DNA of 64,000 bases from Circinella minor (lineage: Eukaryota; Mucoromycota; Mucoromycetes; Mucorales; Lichtheimiaceae): positions 124,001-188,000 of the forward strand of contig JAEPRB010000032.1 in NCBI GenBank assembly GCA_016758965.1. Reading direction: 5' to 3'. Below, piece after piece: positions 1 to 15,708 of the stretch. Below the pieces are notes generated by a model. It worked only from the letters and a program-made list of their open reading frames with translations, was not told the DNA's origin and made no database searches. The first letter of the stretch is position 1. Every line of letters starts with the position of its first letter. Position numbers and translations under genes: made by a program.

Positions 1-107
1 AAATAGGTTTTTTTTTTTGGGAGTTTTGAAACAAAAAAAGAAAAATAAAAAGAAAAATATGTATAAGAAAAAAAATGTAGTATGAATGTTATTGATGAAA
101 AAAAAAG

Positions 108-584
108 TTATAAAAATGTATGTACATGATCATCCATGTCGGCTGATGAAGATGATTCATAACTAAGCATGGATGTATTATCCGTCGTTGGACGAGAATG
201 ATAATGATGATGAGATGCAAAAAGAATTGATGATGCAGATGATGAATCAGTAGTTGATGTAAGAGATGAAAGTGATGATGAAGAGCTGAATGAAGATCGT
301 CGAGGATGATCTTTTGGATAATATAATGACCTGCGTCGATGATAAGAGATAACGGGTGCTGGTGTTATGGATGAATCAATATAATATCTTGAACGCTTAT
401 TTGGGGCGTTATAACTTTGTTGATGTTGATATACTGCTTGTTGTGGATAGCAGTTATTAGAAGTGGTAGGGTAGACAAGAGCGTATGACTTGGATGCTTC
501 ATGTGCTTCACAAGCAAGACTACAAAAGTTAACATTGTCTTCGGACAATCGTTTTTCGCAATATAAGCAGATGTTAAGATCCAT
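108..584 (-). CDS. Ecl1-type small zinc-binding protein (158 aa)
   Basis: Single-exon minus-strand gene. The chosen start gives a protein beginning MDLNICLYC; an upstream in-frame ATG at 791 would add 69 low-complexity residues that look like translated UTR. Cys6, Cys9, Cys21 and Cys25 form a C-x2-C-x11-C-x3-C cluster at the very N terminus. This is the layout of the fungal Ecl1 family (extender of chronological lifespan), whose members also begin MDLxxC. The rest is Ser/Tyr/His-rich and looks disordered, with a long poly-Ser patch. Ecl1-family proteins act in stress and nutrient response in fission yeast; that role is inferred here from family membership only. A CT-rich stretch (700-790) lies upstream. 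An unrelated short zinc-finger protein is the main alternative. Confidence 0.65.
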   Translation of the reverse strand: MDLNICLYCEKRLSEDNVNFCSLACEAHEASKSYALVYPTTSNNCYPQQAVYQHQQSYNAPNKRSRYYIDSSITPAPVISYHRRRSLYYPKDHPRRSSFSSSSSLSSLTSTTDSSSASSILFASHHHYHSRPTTDNTSMLSYESSSSADMDDHVHTFL

Positions 585-3500
585 AATGATAAGTGAGGAG
601 GAGAAACGTAAGAGAATAAAATAAAATAATAGTTTGTCGTTGGTTCTGTATAGTTGTAGTTGTGATAAGATATATAAAGAAAAAGAAAGATAAAAAGGAA
701 GAAATGATTTGGGTAAAGAAGAAGAAGAAGAAGAAGAGCAAAGAGAAAAAATAACTTCATGTAATTTATACTTTTTTCTTTTTAAGAACAAGGTTTTACA
801 TTAACATACAACAAGAGTAAATAATCTCCTGTGCGTTTTGTGTACATGACTCTGTGAAATATATGCAATGAAAAGTTACATTGCTCATCATTATTCAATT
901 TCATTGGCTAGGTTAAACTAATTCACCATTTTTGTAAAATGGTCACCAACCCCCCCTTTTCTCCTCTTTTCTCACTTTCTCCCTTTCTCTCTCTCCCCCC
1001 ATCCATAATATTAAGTATAACACACATGCACGCACATTAACCTTTCTTTCTATTTTCCTTTCTATTCTCCACCCCCCAAAAAAAATTAGACTTACTGTAT
1101 AAGAATCAACTAAGGAGAAACGAAGAAGAAGAATAATAAAAATACGTGGAGAGATAAGAAAAGCGCCTGTTTATATAATACAAACATAAAGGAGGAATAT
1201 ACATCACTGAGAGAGAGATGAGATAAAAAAGAGTTGGCGTGGGAACAGGTAGTACTTGTAAACTTTTTTAGTACGCCTTGCAGTTTATTCAATTTTATTA
1301 TACCATTTTCAGTCCGTGTGCGGCAGAACACAGACAGTGCTTTGTTTTATTTATTTACGATTGATTCGTTTGTTGTTGTTGTTGTTGTTGTTGTATATCA
1401 CCTCTCTTTACGATCCCCCTAAACGTGTATACAAAAATATTGTGGCATGTTTATCCGTAAAAGAAAAAAGTATTATTATTTTTATTTTCTCGGCTCGCCC
1501 GGGAACTCTTTTATTATTGGAAATAATGACGGGCTGAGGGAAGATGAAAGGAAAAGTTTTGGAACGAAAAATAATAATAATAAGCTTGCTACATATACAT
1601 ACATATACACACATATGTATTGGCGTCCCTCTTTTTTTTTTTTTTTTAATTATTTAGTAGTAACCATATATAATTAATATTGGCATTATAATGTTTATAG
1701 TAAAATGGATAATCGTTATAAGAAAAAAAAAATTGGTTTGGTCTCGTGGTTCAATACTTTTTTGTACAGTGACAGTCTTTTATAACAACATCAACAACAA
1801 CATCGACAAAAAAAAAAAAAAAAAACCATGTGCCACGTGTCCCATCATTCTCTTATATTTCTTTCATTTGACTAAATAATTTTTTATTTTATTTGGGAAT
1901 CTGTTTTTTTCAAGCAAGCCTATAATAGCGATGTGTGAATGATAGCAACAACAATATAATAATAATAATAATAATGCGATTTTTCATAACAGAGATACTT
2001 ATTATTATTATTATTATTTATTATACCGTGCGCGCATATTATTGATAGAGTAGCTCATTTCTAAATTGTATTTAATAATATCAGTTGTTCATTCACAATA
2101 ATAAAATTTTATTTTATTGAAACTTATATTAGTGGTTTCCATGGTTACAAAACTATACAACATTAACCCATTTTGTCTATCTTTGTGTAATACAACCCCA
2201 ACCCCCCCCATTTCAAATAATTATTGTTTTACCCCACACATATATAAAAGGTTTTCATATCAGCAGACACTCCTCTTTTTCTTCTATTCTTTCTATGTAA
2301 AAAAAAAGATGATGAATGATGATGATAACGAACGATGACCTTTAAAAATGAGCACGGGAACGTATGTAAAAGTTTTCCCTTTGAACCTAGGTTTATAAAA
2401 AGTTCCTACGATAATAATAAGAACTATAATTTTTTTTCCCCTTTCTTTTTCATTTTTCTTCTTTTTATCTTTGGTACAACATTCACACAAAAGCTATATG
2501 TCATGCATTACACAAGATGTTGCATCGCGCTTCTTTATAAAAAATAAAAGCACTTAGATTATTATGCATGTTTTTTTTTACTTGCTGATAACGCCCCAAG
2601 CAAGGGAAAATATAGAACAGTGATCATCACTATTCTTTTTTTTTTCTGTTGCCACAAATATCTAACCTCACCACTTGGAAGCATAATGCATTGGTTATGC
2701 ATAAAAAAGCTCAAAGAAAATAAAAAAAAATTCGAATTATATTTTTTTTTTCTGAATCGCAAAACAAAAGAAATTCAAATACGTAATAAAAGAAGGATTG
2801 TAAAAAATAATAATAATACGTACGTATTCTAGTTTTTATTACGACTTATGTTATTCTGGTTGTTTTTATAAATAATAATGTAACTGTTTTTTTTAGCCAA
2901 ACGATTTAATGTACGTTGTAAATAGAGATGATCGTCATCATCGTTTATACTGAAATAAGAAAAAAAGTTTATAGTAGAATGAACATATACAAGTTACTAA
3001 TCTACAGTACGTGGTAGCATGTAACATCTTTTTTTTTTATGTTTTTACTTGTAGTATATGCTGAGCTCTATTGACAAATATTTAATATAAAGAGGTTACA
3101 TACCAAAAAAGGATAAATTATTGATGCATACTTTGTATATGACATAACAACTGTTGGTAACACAAATATATAAACAATGAGTGCGCTTACACGATTTATT
3201 AACTGTTGTGTAGATACATTATTCGATCCTTTTCTTTCCCTAACCACTCAGAGCCTATAAAGCAAAAGCTGAAGTATGTTGCTAGCATATAGAAAAATCA
3301 ATCAGACCGGCCGCTTCTTCACTTGATATATATAATAGTCAATGTAATGATCGTCTGTGCATTTTAGTACTTTCGGTCTATTAATATATAGAACGTATAA
3401 TGTTTACAATAACAGCAGCACACACACATGCCAAACATAGTTGTATTAAATATATAAAAAGTTATGATACCCGCACAAAAAAAGTTGATCTATTACAAAC

Positions 3501-4395
3501 AGCGTCATGTATCAAGGTGTTGTAATAAAAGGATTGTATATAGATATTAATTTTCGCTCAATCACCTTACCAAAAATGGAAAGACGTTTCTGATCGATTA
3601 CATACGCTGTTAAAAAATAGTGTATTACTTGTTATCAAGATCTGATACAAAAAAAAAAAGAGAGAAAAAGTCCTCGCTACGTATTACTCCCATATTATAT
3701 TTTATAACGAGTTTGTATATAAAATGAATACTAAATCAACCCGTTTATTTTTTATTTTACGTCCAGAACAATTTAACCAGTGTTTCAGTCCCACTCTTCT
3801 GTTATAAGGTTTAAAAAAACACTGGCACGAAATTAACTGATTATTAATTTCTAGTTGCTACGAAAACGAAACAGACCTTTTCATTGTAAGAATAAAAAAA
3901 AAATTGAAAATTCAAACTAACGAGTTAAAAGTTGACTGCTGTGTATAGTTAAAACCAGTATTAGGTCTTCGACAGGCGAAAAGTAGGTGGAACCTATTAT
4001 TGCGGAAACCTTTTTTACTCAATTAAAGTGTTTATGGAATTATTATGACATGATTAGCTTTATTAAAATAATAATACTGTAATAATAATAATAAAAGAGA
4101 GAGAGAGAGAGAGATTATATTTATATTTTAAATTATGAAAAAGGGTTTTTTAATGCCCATATTGCTTCTGCTGGATGGGTCTCATTGTCATTTCTAAAGT
4201 CCAGGTTGGTCCTACATAAGAATCCTACTGCTCTACATACAGATCACGATCCCAGTCAGCAACTAATAAATTTAGCTTTTGTGCATTGAACGTCGATGTC
4301 AGGATTTAGCCTATGAAGCCAATATACTAAAAAACAGCTAGTTGCTTGGACAACAGCTTCTATAAAAAAATCATTTTTTATGGGTAGTTCTACGT
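585..4395. other. Long AT-rich intergenic region, no supported gene
   Basis: About 3.8 kb with many poly-A/T runs, TAA/TTA microsatellites (for example 1956-2015 and 4080-4095), a GTT run (1371-1393) and a GA run (4096-4114). Short open frames here are low complexity on both strands, with no recognisable domains or convincing splice structure. The part near 585-1300 is CT-rich and may hold the promoter of the Ecl1-type gene. Around 4141-4300 there is a weak coding-like frame without a convincing family match. Confidence 0.6.
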
Positions 4396-4399
4396 ACCT

Positions 4400-4870
4400 G
4401 TGCGATTTTTTTTTAATTGTGATGGTACAGTGCCAACAACCATAGCCAATCCTCTTGTGATATTAACAGTACGACTTCTCTTACTAAACATACTTCATTA
4501 AGATTCCATACAATTTTTCTTTATATAATAACTTCTTATGAATGATATTCGCTTTAATTAATTTTACACTATTGGAACCATTATAATAAAATAAATTATC
4601 GATTTTTACTGGTTATTAGCATCAATTTGCTCGAATATTATACACAAAAAAGAGGTTATACTTTTGGGTTATACGTATGCAATTTTTTTTTTACTTCTGA
4701 ATGACATTGCAACAATTTATTTGATAGTGTAAAAATTAGTCTACTAAAATATATAATATAAAAGTGTATTGGTTATCAGTACCAACGTGTTTGAATATTA
4801 TACACAAAAAAAGAGGTAGTAGTCTTGAATTATTTCATTAGCTTTATTTTGGTGTAATTTTTTTTTTTAA
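4400..4870 (+). repeat. Left inverted-repeat arm of the 1.9 kb element
   Basis: Matches the reverse complement of about 5815-6297 along almost the full length. Both arms contain two internal copies of a GAATATTATACACAAAA-like motif. Confidence 0.75.
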
Positions 4871-5814
4871 AAAAAATACGTGTTTATCCGTGCGATTTTT
4901 CTTCTGATAACTTAATATTTTCCATATCTCTTACAGTGTGATGCTTCAAGACAAAACTATACAAAGCAATAAGTTGAATATATCCATTTGTAATTACATT
5001 TTAATAAGAGAATTGTTGATATATTTGGGCAATGTAAAAAGTACCATGAAGGAAATATAAAAATGGACGATAGAAAGAAAAACAAAAGAAAGTTGAGCAG
5101 ATAGGAATATTAAGTATTTATATGTAATAGTGATAATGATAATATAAGAAGAGATAAATATATATATGAGAAAAGAAAATTATGTTTTAGTAAAAAGAAA
5201 AGAGATGGAGAAATAACAATCAAGTGGTGGTTATACCAAGTAAAGAATTGAAGGATGCTATTCTTGTTAATTTTCTGGATACTTATTTTTGCCCATACAC
5301 GACTTTTCTTCATTCGTAATCGTGCATAATCTAAGAGTTTTCGTCCCCTGCATGTTCCACCTTCATCATGTCGAATTCATTCAGCTTTCCGTCTCGTACG
5401 TAGAGCTTCTTTCATATCTTCACGAATTAATCGTGCACTAGTTTATGGAATTATTAGAAGTTGTTGGATATATGACATAGAAAGGTACTGTGAAAGAATA
5501 ATAGTGACACTTGCAAGATCCCCCACGGCTGCCCATAAGCGGGCTTAAAGCAGCATCTGATTCATTGATTTCAAGAGTCTCTGTATGTGTTACTTTATGA
5601 TTGTATCTCATACCTACAAAGATGAAACTGTTTTCTGAAGTAGTTTGAAGAATCCCCAATACTATGAAGATAATATATTAATTGCTATATTGAAACCATG
5701 TTATTATTGTTAATAAAATCAAGAAAACAATATCAAAAGATCAAATAAATTGATGCTTCAATTCTGTTAAGTTTTATTGTTATTAATAAGATAATTAACG
5801 AACCAGCGAGTTAG

Positions 5815-6297
5815 AAAAAAATTGCACCAAAATAAAGCTGTTTTAAATGGGATAATTCAAGACTACTACCTCTTTCTTTGTGTATAATATTCGAACACGT
5901 TGGTACTGATAACCAATACACTTTTATATTATATATTTTAGTAGACTACTTTTTACACTATCAAATAAATTGTTGCAATGTCATTCAGAAGTAAAAAAAA
6001 AATTGCATACGTATAACCCAAAAGTATAACCTCTTTTTTGTGTATAATATTCGAGCAAATTGATGCTAATAACCAGTAAAAATCAATAATTTATTTTATT
6101 ATAATGGTTCCAATAGTGTAAAATTAATTAAAGCGAATATCATTCATAAGAAGTTATTATATAAAGAAAAATTGTATGGAGTTTAAATGAAGTATGTTTA
6201 GTAAGAGAAGTCGTACTGTTAATATCACAAGAGGATTGGCTATGGGTGTTGGCACTGTACCACTACAATTAAAAACCCCCGAGAAAAAAAATCGCAC
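5815..6297 (-). repeat. Right inverted-repeat arm of the 1.9 kb element
   Basis: Reverse-complement partner of about 4400-4870. It ends with TCGCAC, the complement of the GTGCGA at the left end. Confidence 0.75.
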
Positions 6298-6299
6298 TA

Positions 6300-7035
6300 C
6301 GAACGAACCCTTTTTTATTCCCATATCTATGCTATTGCACTACATGTTTCCATATTAGTTCCTGATTGTGTACCATGTATTATAACGCTATACTAATAAT
6401 AATAATAACAATAGATATGGAGCATTAAAAATATAAATGAGCCAAATTATTTTTTATTCAATATCATCTACCATAATATTTATCTTCTTTACTAATAAAA
6501 AATATTATATATGCCAACTCCAACTACAGAAACTCTATAACTCATAGTTTCCGCCACGTTGAAAAACTCGGAAACCCGGAAACTCCCATTACTGGTTAAA
6601 ATCAATGGTGTCATTATTTTTATAATGTTAAAATGGTAGCACGAAAAGTAAAATCGACATTTGACTTTTGGATTAATAATATATCAAATAGATTAATAAT
6701 CCACTTACCCCATTTGTAGATCGAATTACTGTACTTTCAGGTACGTCCAAGTCCCGTGTTCAAAAATCTGAATCGACTTTTAGATTAATTACATACCATT
6801 TGATTTAATGTTAAGCATTGCTCGAGGGTACGGATATTGAATAGCATCGCACAATAATGGTTGCCAGACACGGCGCATCAAAGTCACACGTAACCCTGCA
6901 ACATTCAAAAATGGTAAAAAAGTTACGTAAATCCCAACCTTCACAAGAAACATATAAATACTGTATCAGAGATTTTAAAATAAATAAATAAAGATATTAT
7001 ACACATATACTACAACTATAGCCAAAAGGAAAAAA
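6300..7035. promoter_or_regulatory. Upstream region of the OYE gene
   Basis: No gene seen. It contains a cluster of GGAAAC/GTTTCC units at about 6546-6590, which could be regulatory, and an A-rich leader directly before the ATG at 7036. No defined operator was recognised. Confidence 0.35.
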
Positions 7036-8503
<1,468 letters not shown>

Positions 8504-10281
8504 TCTAGCGTATATTTAGTATATAAAAAACTACACTAGATTATAGTTTATATTTTCAAGTTATTGTCTTATAGTAAATTTAGCTTGTAATAATCGTTTT
8601 TCTTTTTTTACCAAATTTAAATGTCTCTTCTCTATATAAAGTTCACAATGCTATCTATAAACAATGTAACAAAATGTTTCATTGCTGAACTTTTTTTTTA
8701 CAATGAGAAGCTTACGTACATTTTTATATGGGTTAGTTGATAAATATATATCTCGAAATGATCGTGTATGTCTGTTGTTTGCTTCGCTGTAGATTTCTAT
8801 TATTAATGTCATAATGAAAGAAAGATAGTATAGGTTAAAATTTACATTGAATAAAGTGTATAACTTTTGGATCACATTATTCTCGTTTTTTCACTCTCTT
8901 TTTTCCACATAAGATATACTTTATTATCTCAACTTCCTTTGTGAATAAGTCGAGTTCAAGAAAAAAAAAGTATACATCATTAAAGCTATATTTTTTAAAT
9001 ACGGCACACCTAAGCCATCAAACTTTATTATTCGAAAATTGATTCGTTATTAATTAAAGTAACTACGGCTATTTTTGAGGAAGACTTTGAAGATAAATTC
9101 AAAAGCCTGTTCTTTTTCTTCCCTTCAGATGTTGCTGTACCAAAAATACTAAAAATAAATGGAGTTTAACCGGCGTATAGGACTATACTGTGTATTTTCA
9201 TAGTGCTGGAAACAATATGGAAATTATACTGTAAAGAAAGAGATAATTAAACAAATCAATTATAGTAAGCACGAAGCTTTTATGTGACAAAAAGAAAGAC
9301 GAGTTTATCAATAACCATGCTATCAAAAACGAAGAAAAATTTAAAATCATTATTCAGCAAACATGTAAAGACGTTGGTTATAAACTACGGCTGGTATGTA
9401 GATCAACTATATACCAATTAAATCGACAAAAAAACGAACAAAAAATACGTAAAATGGGTTGAATATTACAATAATACTCACTGCATCGTGGTACTCACCC
9501 CAGTGTTTCATCAAGAAGACAGGCTGAAAGGTTTGTATGCTGTTCATACGACGTTAAATATATACCAAGTTTTTAATAGGTTACAATGTCTGTAGATCTT
9601 AGGAAAATTGTTAAGTAGTAAAAGGCACTCCTCATTAGCCAGAAACCAGGAATCCATATACGTAATATGATATTACCATCATCAGTTCACGTCGACAACT
9701 AAACGTAGCATGGATTATATCCTCTGATCTGCATGCTGAGATCAATGCACTAATCCACACGAGCTCAGTTTTGTACTTACAAATATATATCCAGGAATCA
9801 TTAACAATACGTATTACCATCAGGGTGTATTTGTTATAATAATGTACAACACTTTATTCGCTGTTGTCATTTGTTTGTTTACATTTCTATCACATATATG
9901 TTATTATCTATATTATAACAATTTTAATGGATTTATAATATTTAAAATTATGATACTGTATAATTTATTTCGAAGGAAAGAAAAGTGCTTGGTTACTTGC
10001 AATATGGATTGTTTTTTTTTATCATAGTTTTTGATAATGTGTTGGTATAGACACACACAGACAGATATGTATATTAGCTGAGAACCTTGTCTAAACAGCT
10101 GTGGGAAATAATATAATCAATAACAACGAAACGTCAACTTGCATAGCGACCATTTGGTTTTTTGAACTCCTTCCCTTTCTTTATACCTTTTCTCATACTT
10201 TTTTTTTTCCACACCACGCACGAACTCTCTTATTTTTTTTTTCTAAATTAAAGAAAAGAATCTTAGTTTTATTCAAAGACA
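8504..10281. other. Intergenic region with a possible decayed coding fragment
   Basis: No intact gene. A plus-strand frame is open from about 9258 to 9458 and has a Lys/Asn-rich, protein-like composition, but it has no start codon context and ends in stops. It may be a transposase remnant. The last 200 bases before 10282 are CT-rich and probably hold the promoter and leader of the next gene. Confidence 0.5.
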
Positions 10282-12652
10282 ATGCAAGAAGATATTGTTG
10301 ATTTTGAGGATCTTGACTATGGTGATTTGGATGGCATCAACCCCGATGATCTCGATATTGAAAATTTGGAACGAGAGTTGGGTTTATTAAATGAAGAACA
10401 ACAACAACTTCAGCAGCAACAGGAGGAAACAGAAGTAGCATCATTAGATGCATCCGACAAAATAGATTTAAAAGAAAAAGATACCAACAATTCCAATGAA
10501 GAAAAAAAGGAAGGAAAAACAGTTCTTGATAATACTATTGTAACTTCCACTACTACTTCTAATTCAAAAAAACCAGAATCCGTTATTACTTCTGACAAGT
10601 CATCTTCTGTCACTACTACTTTACCATCAGCAACAACTACTACAACTACGACAACGAATAAGACAGTACCTATCAAACAACATTACCAGCAAAGACATAA
10701 TCAACAACAACAACAACAGCAATCAAGGTCTTTTAATAATAATAATAATAACAGACCTCCATATAACCCAATGATGCGTGGTGGTTTTAGACCAAATACA
10801 AGTTTCCCACAATACCCTTTCGCTCACCAAGGCATGATGGGCATGAAGTATGTTTTCCATCCTATTAATAATATTTCTTTTTTTTCTTTTCCCTTTGATT
10901 ATACCATCCGACCTTCAACCCTCCCCCATACTTTTTATACACACACGCACATATATATATATTTCTATATACACACAGACATACAAAGATCCATGAACAA
11001 AAAAAGCTCCTTATTTCCTTCCCTTTTTTCAGATTGTGTTCCGAGAAAAAAAAATATGTCAAAAAAAAAAAAGAAGAGAGATACAGAAAAAAGAAAAGAA
11101 AGAGAATGTATATTACAAAAGAAAAAAAAAACAAAAACAAAACAAAAAGGACACAGATCACGAAAAAAAGAAAAAAGAACAGATAAAAAAAATAATTCTT
11201 TTTTTGCTGGGAGATATAATATTATAAGCTTTATAGATCACTAATCAAATTACTACCCCCTTTTGTATATCTTTTTTTTTTCTATGACAGTATGATGATG
11301 CCACATCAAATGAATATGCAAATGCCATTCCCTGGTATGAATCCAATGATGATGGGATTTAATCCTCAACAACATCAAAGACCTCCTCCTGGAAAGATTC
11401 ATATCAATCCTAAATTTGCTGCAATGCAACAACAAAAGCAACAACAGTTATTACAATTACAACAACAACAATTACAGTTGCAGCAACAACAACAACAGCA
11501 AAAAGTCTTTCACCCAACACCTACGGGAGATGTTTCACAAGATGAAATTACTCGTCAACGTCAACATTTACTTGAAATGCAACGTAAACGACAAGCCCAA
11601 AAATCCGCTTCTACTAATAATAATTCATCAGGATCTGTAGCTACAGTTAGTACTACTACTACCACCGGTACAAAAGATGACTCTTCCAAGAGCAAGGTAA
11701 TATTATTATTATTATTATATGGGATTTAGAGTTATTTATTGATATATTGATTTATGCAAAAAATAAATAAATATAGATTCAAGTCCAATCATCATCTTCA
11801 TTATCTCAAAAACGAAAACTAGAAGAAGAAGAAAAAGATAATAGTGGCGATGAACGTAAACGACCGATGACGATTAGAGGTTTGGCGAATAAAGGTCTTA
11901 CTATCAAGGGTGCAGCAGCTGCAGCTACTACAAGTACAAATACTCAAGAACGTATTGCTACAACCAGTATTCCAAACCGATCATCCACTATACAACAGCA
12001 ACAATCTAGAACTGGTGGTATCTTAGATAGGATATCATCTCCTAAACAAAAACAACAACAACAGCAAGAACATAAGAATATTTTGAATCGTATTTCATCA
12101 CCTTCGTCATCACCTACCACAAATAAATCTGCTGCTATCATGAGTCATTTGAATAAAGGAAGACAAGTGGGAGGAATTAAAAACCGACTTTCTTCACCAT
12201 CATCATCACCTTCCATGGATAATAATAATAATCGATTATCACCATTAAATCGAATTGGACGACAACGAGGAAAAGAGCAAGAAGAATCTACGACACCATC
12301 ATCAGTAGCAGTAGCAGCAGGAGGAGAAGCATCAGTTCCTACAACAGGGAAATCATCTACTCTTTTAATTAAAAACTTGAGTGATTCTACAACAGAATCA
12401 GATATTAGAGAATTTGGTCAAGCGATACCAGGTGGTATTACTCATATTACATTTGATAAACAACAAGCTAAAATAACATTAAAGGATCCACAATCAGCTG
12501 TACTTTTCCGTCGAAAATATAATCGGTAAGTTGTATGAGAAAAAAAAATGAATAAACTTGGAAAAAGAATAGACTCATAATTTTTATTTATTTTATTTCA
12601 ATATTATAGTACTTCACTTAAAGGATCTCATATTATTATTTCATTTTCATAA
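10282..12652 (+). CDS. Low-complexity nuclear-type protein with C-terminal RRM (587 aa)
   Basis: Exons 10282-10847, 11291-11696, 11777-12525 and 12610-12652 join in frame; the first intron is unusually long (443 nt) and purine-rich. The N terminus is acidic (DFEDLDYGDLDGINPDD). It is followed by Gln-rich and Ser/Thr-rich segments, a Met/Pro/Gly-rich block, long poly-Gln, a basic KRKLEEEE patch and three RISSP/RLSSP repeats, which could be phosphorylation sites. The last 75 residues or so look like an RRM fold (TLLIKNLSDSTTESDIREF, then ITFDKQQAKITL, ending HIIISFS). The layout of an acidic N terminus, disordered middle and terminal RRM recalls animal RBM33. An RNA-binding or mRNA-export role is inferred, not shown. 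Confidence 0.75.
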
Positions 12653-12833
12653 ACAATTACTTTATTAAACCATTTCAAATAAAAAAAAAACACCCCAACT
12701 AAAAATAATATAATTGAATTGTATTTTATAAAAAAATCCAAACTTTTTTTTTTTTTTTTTTGTCGCAGCATAAATATTTTATATTTGAGTTCTCTTTCTT
12801 TTTTTTAATATACTTTGATACTTAAAAAAAAAT

Positions 12834-15512
<2,679 letters not shown>

Positions 15513-15708
15513 AAATAAAAAAAAATTAAACCTTTATTACTATTATTATTGTTAATTAATTAATAATAAGAATGAGATGGGATCTGTTGTTATTACATGC
15601 AAAAAAGAGTAAAAGAAAAAAAATGTTCCTAAGATGAAAAAAAAAATTATAATACAAACACACAAAAACAAAAATATAAAAGGGTGAATCCTTTTTTTTT
15701 TTTTTTTT

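Larger units (their letters stand above)
4398..6299. mobile_element. Non-autonomous element with about 0.48 kb terminal inverted repeats
   Basis: The sequence from about 4400 to 4870 is repeated in inverted orientation at about 5815 to 6297. Matching landmarks, outside to inside, are GTGCGATTTTT, a TACAGTGCCAACA block, the ACTTCTTATGAATGATATTCG block, the CGAATATTATACACAAAA block and the CAATTTATTTGATAGTGT block. The arms differ by scattered substitutions and small indels. The central roughly 0.95 kb has only short minus-strand frames (for example around 5110-5313) and no recognisable transposase. Exact ends and a target-site duplication are not clear; the last well-matched bases are near 4400 and 6297. 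Probably an old fold-back or TIR DNA element that no longer encodes its enzyme. Confidence 0.75.

Noticed and set aside
1110..2832. Many short open frames on both strands
   Set aside because: All are low complexity (poly-Phe, poly-Lys, poly-Asn), overlap each other and show no domains or consistent splicing.
4141..4330. Coding-like stretch resembling the helix-turn-helix part of pogo-type transposases
   Set aside because: Only a few residues match, and stops interrupt it; not enough to call.
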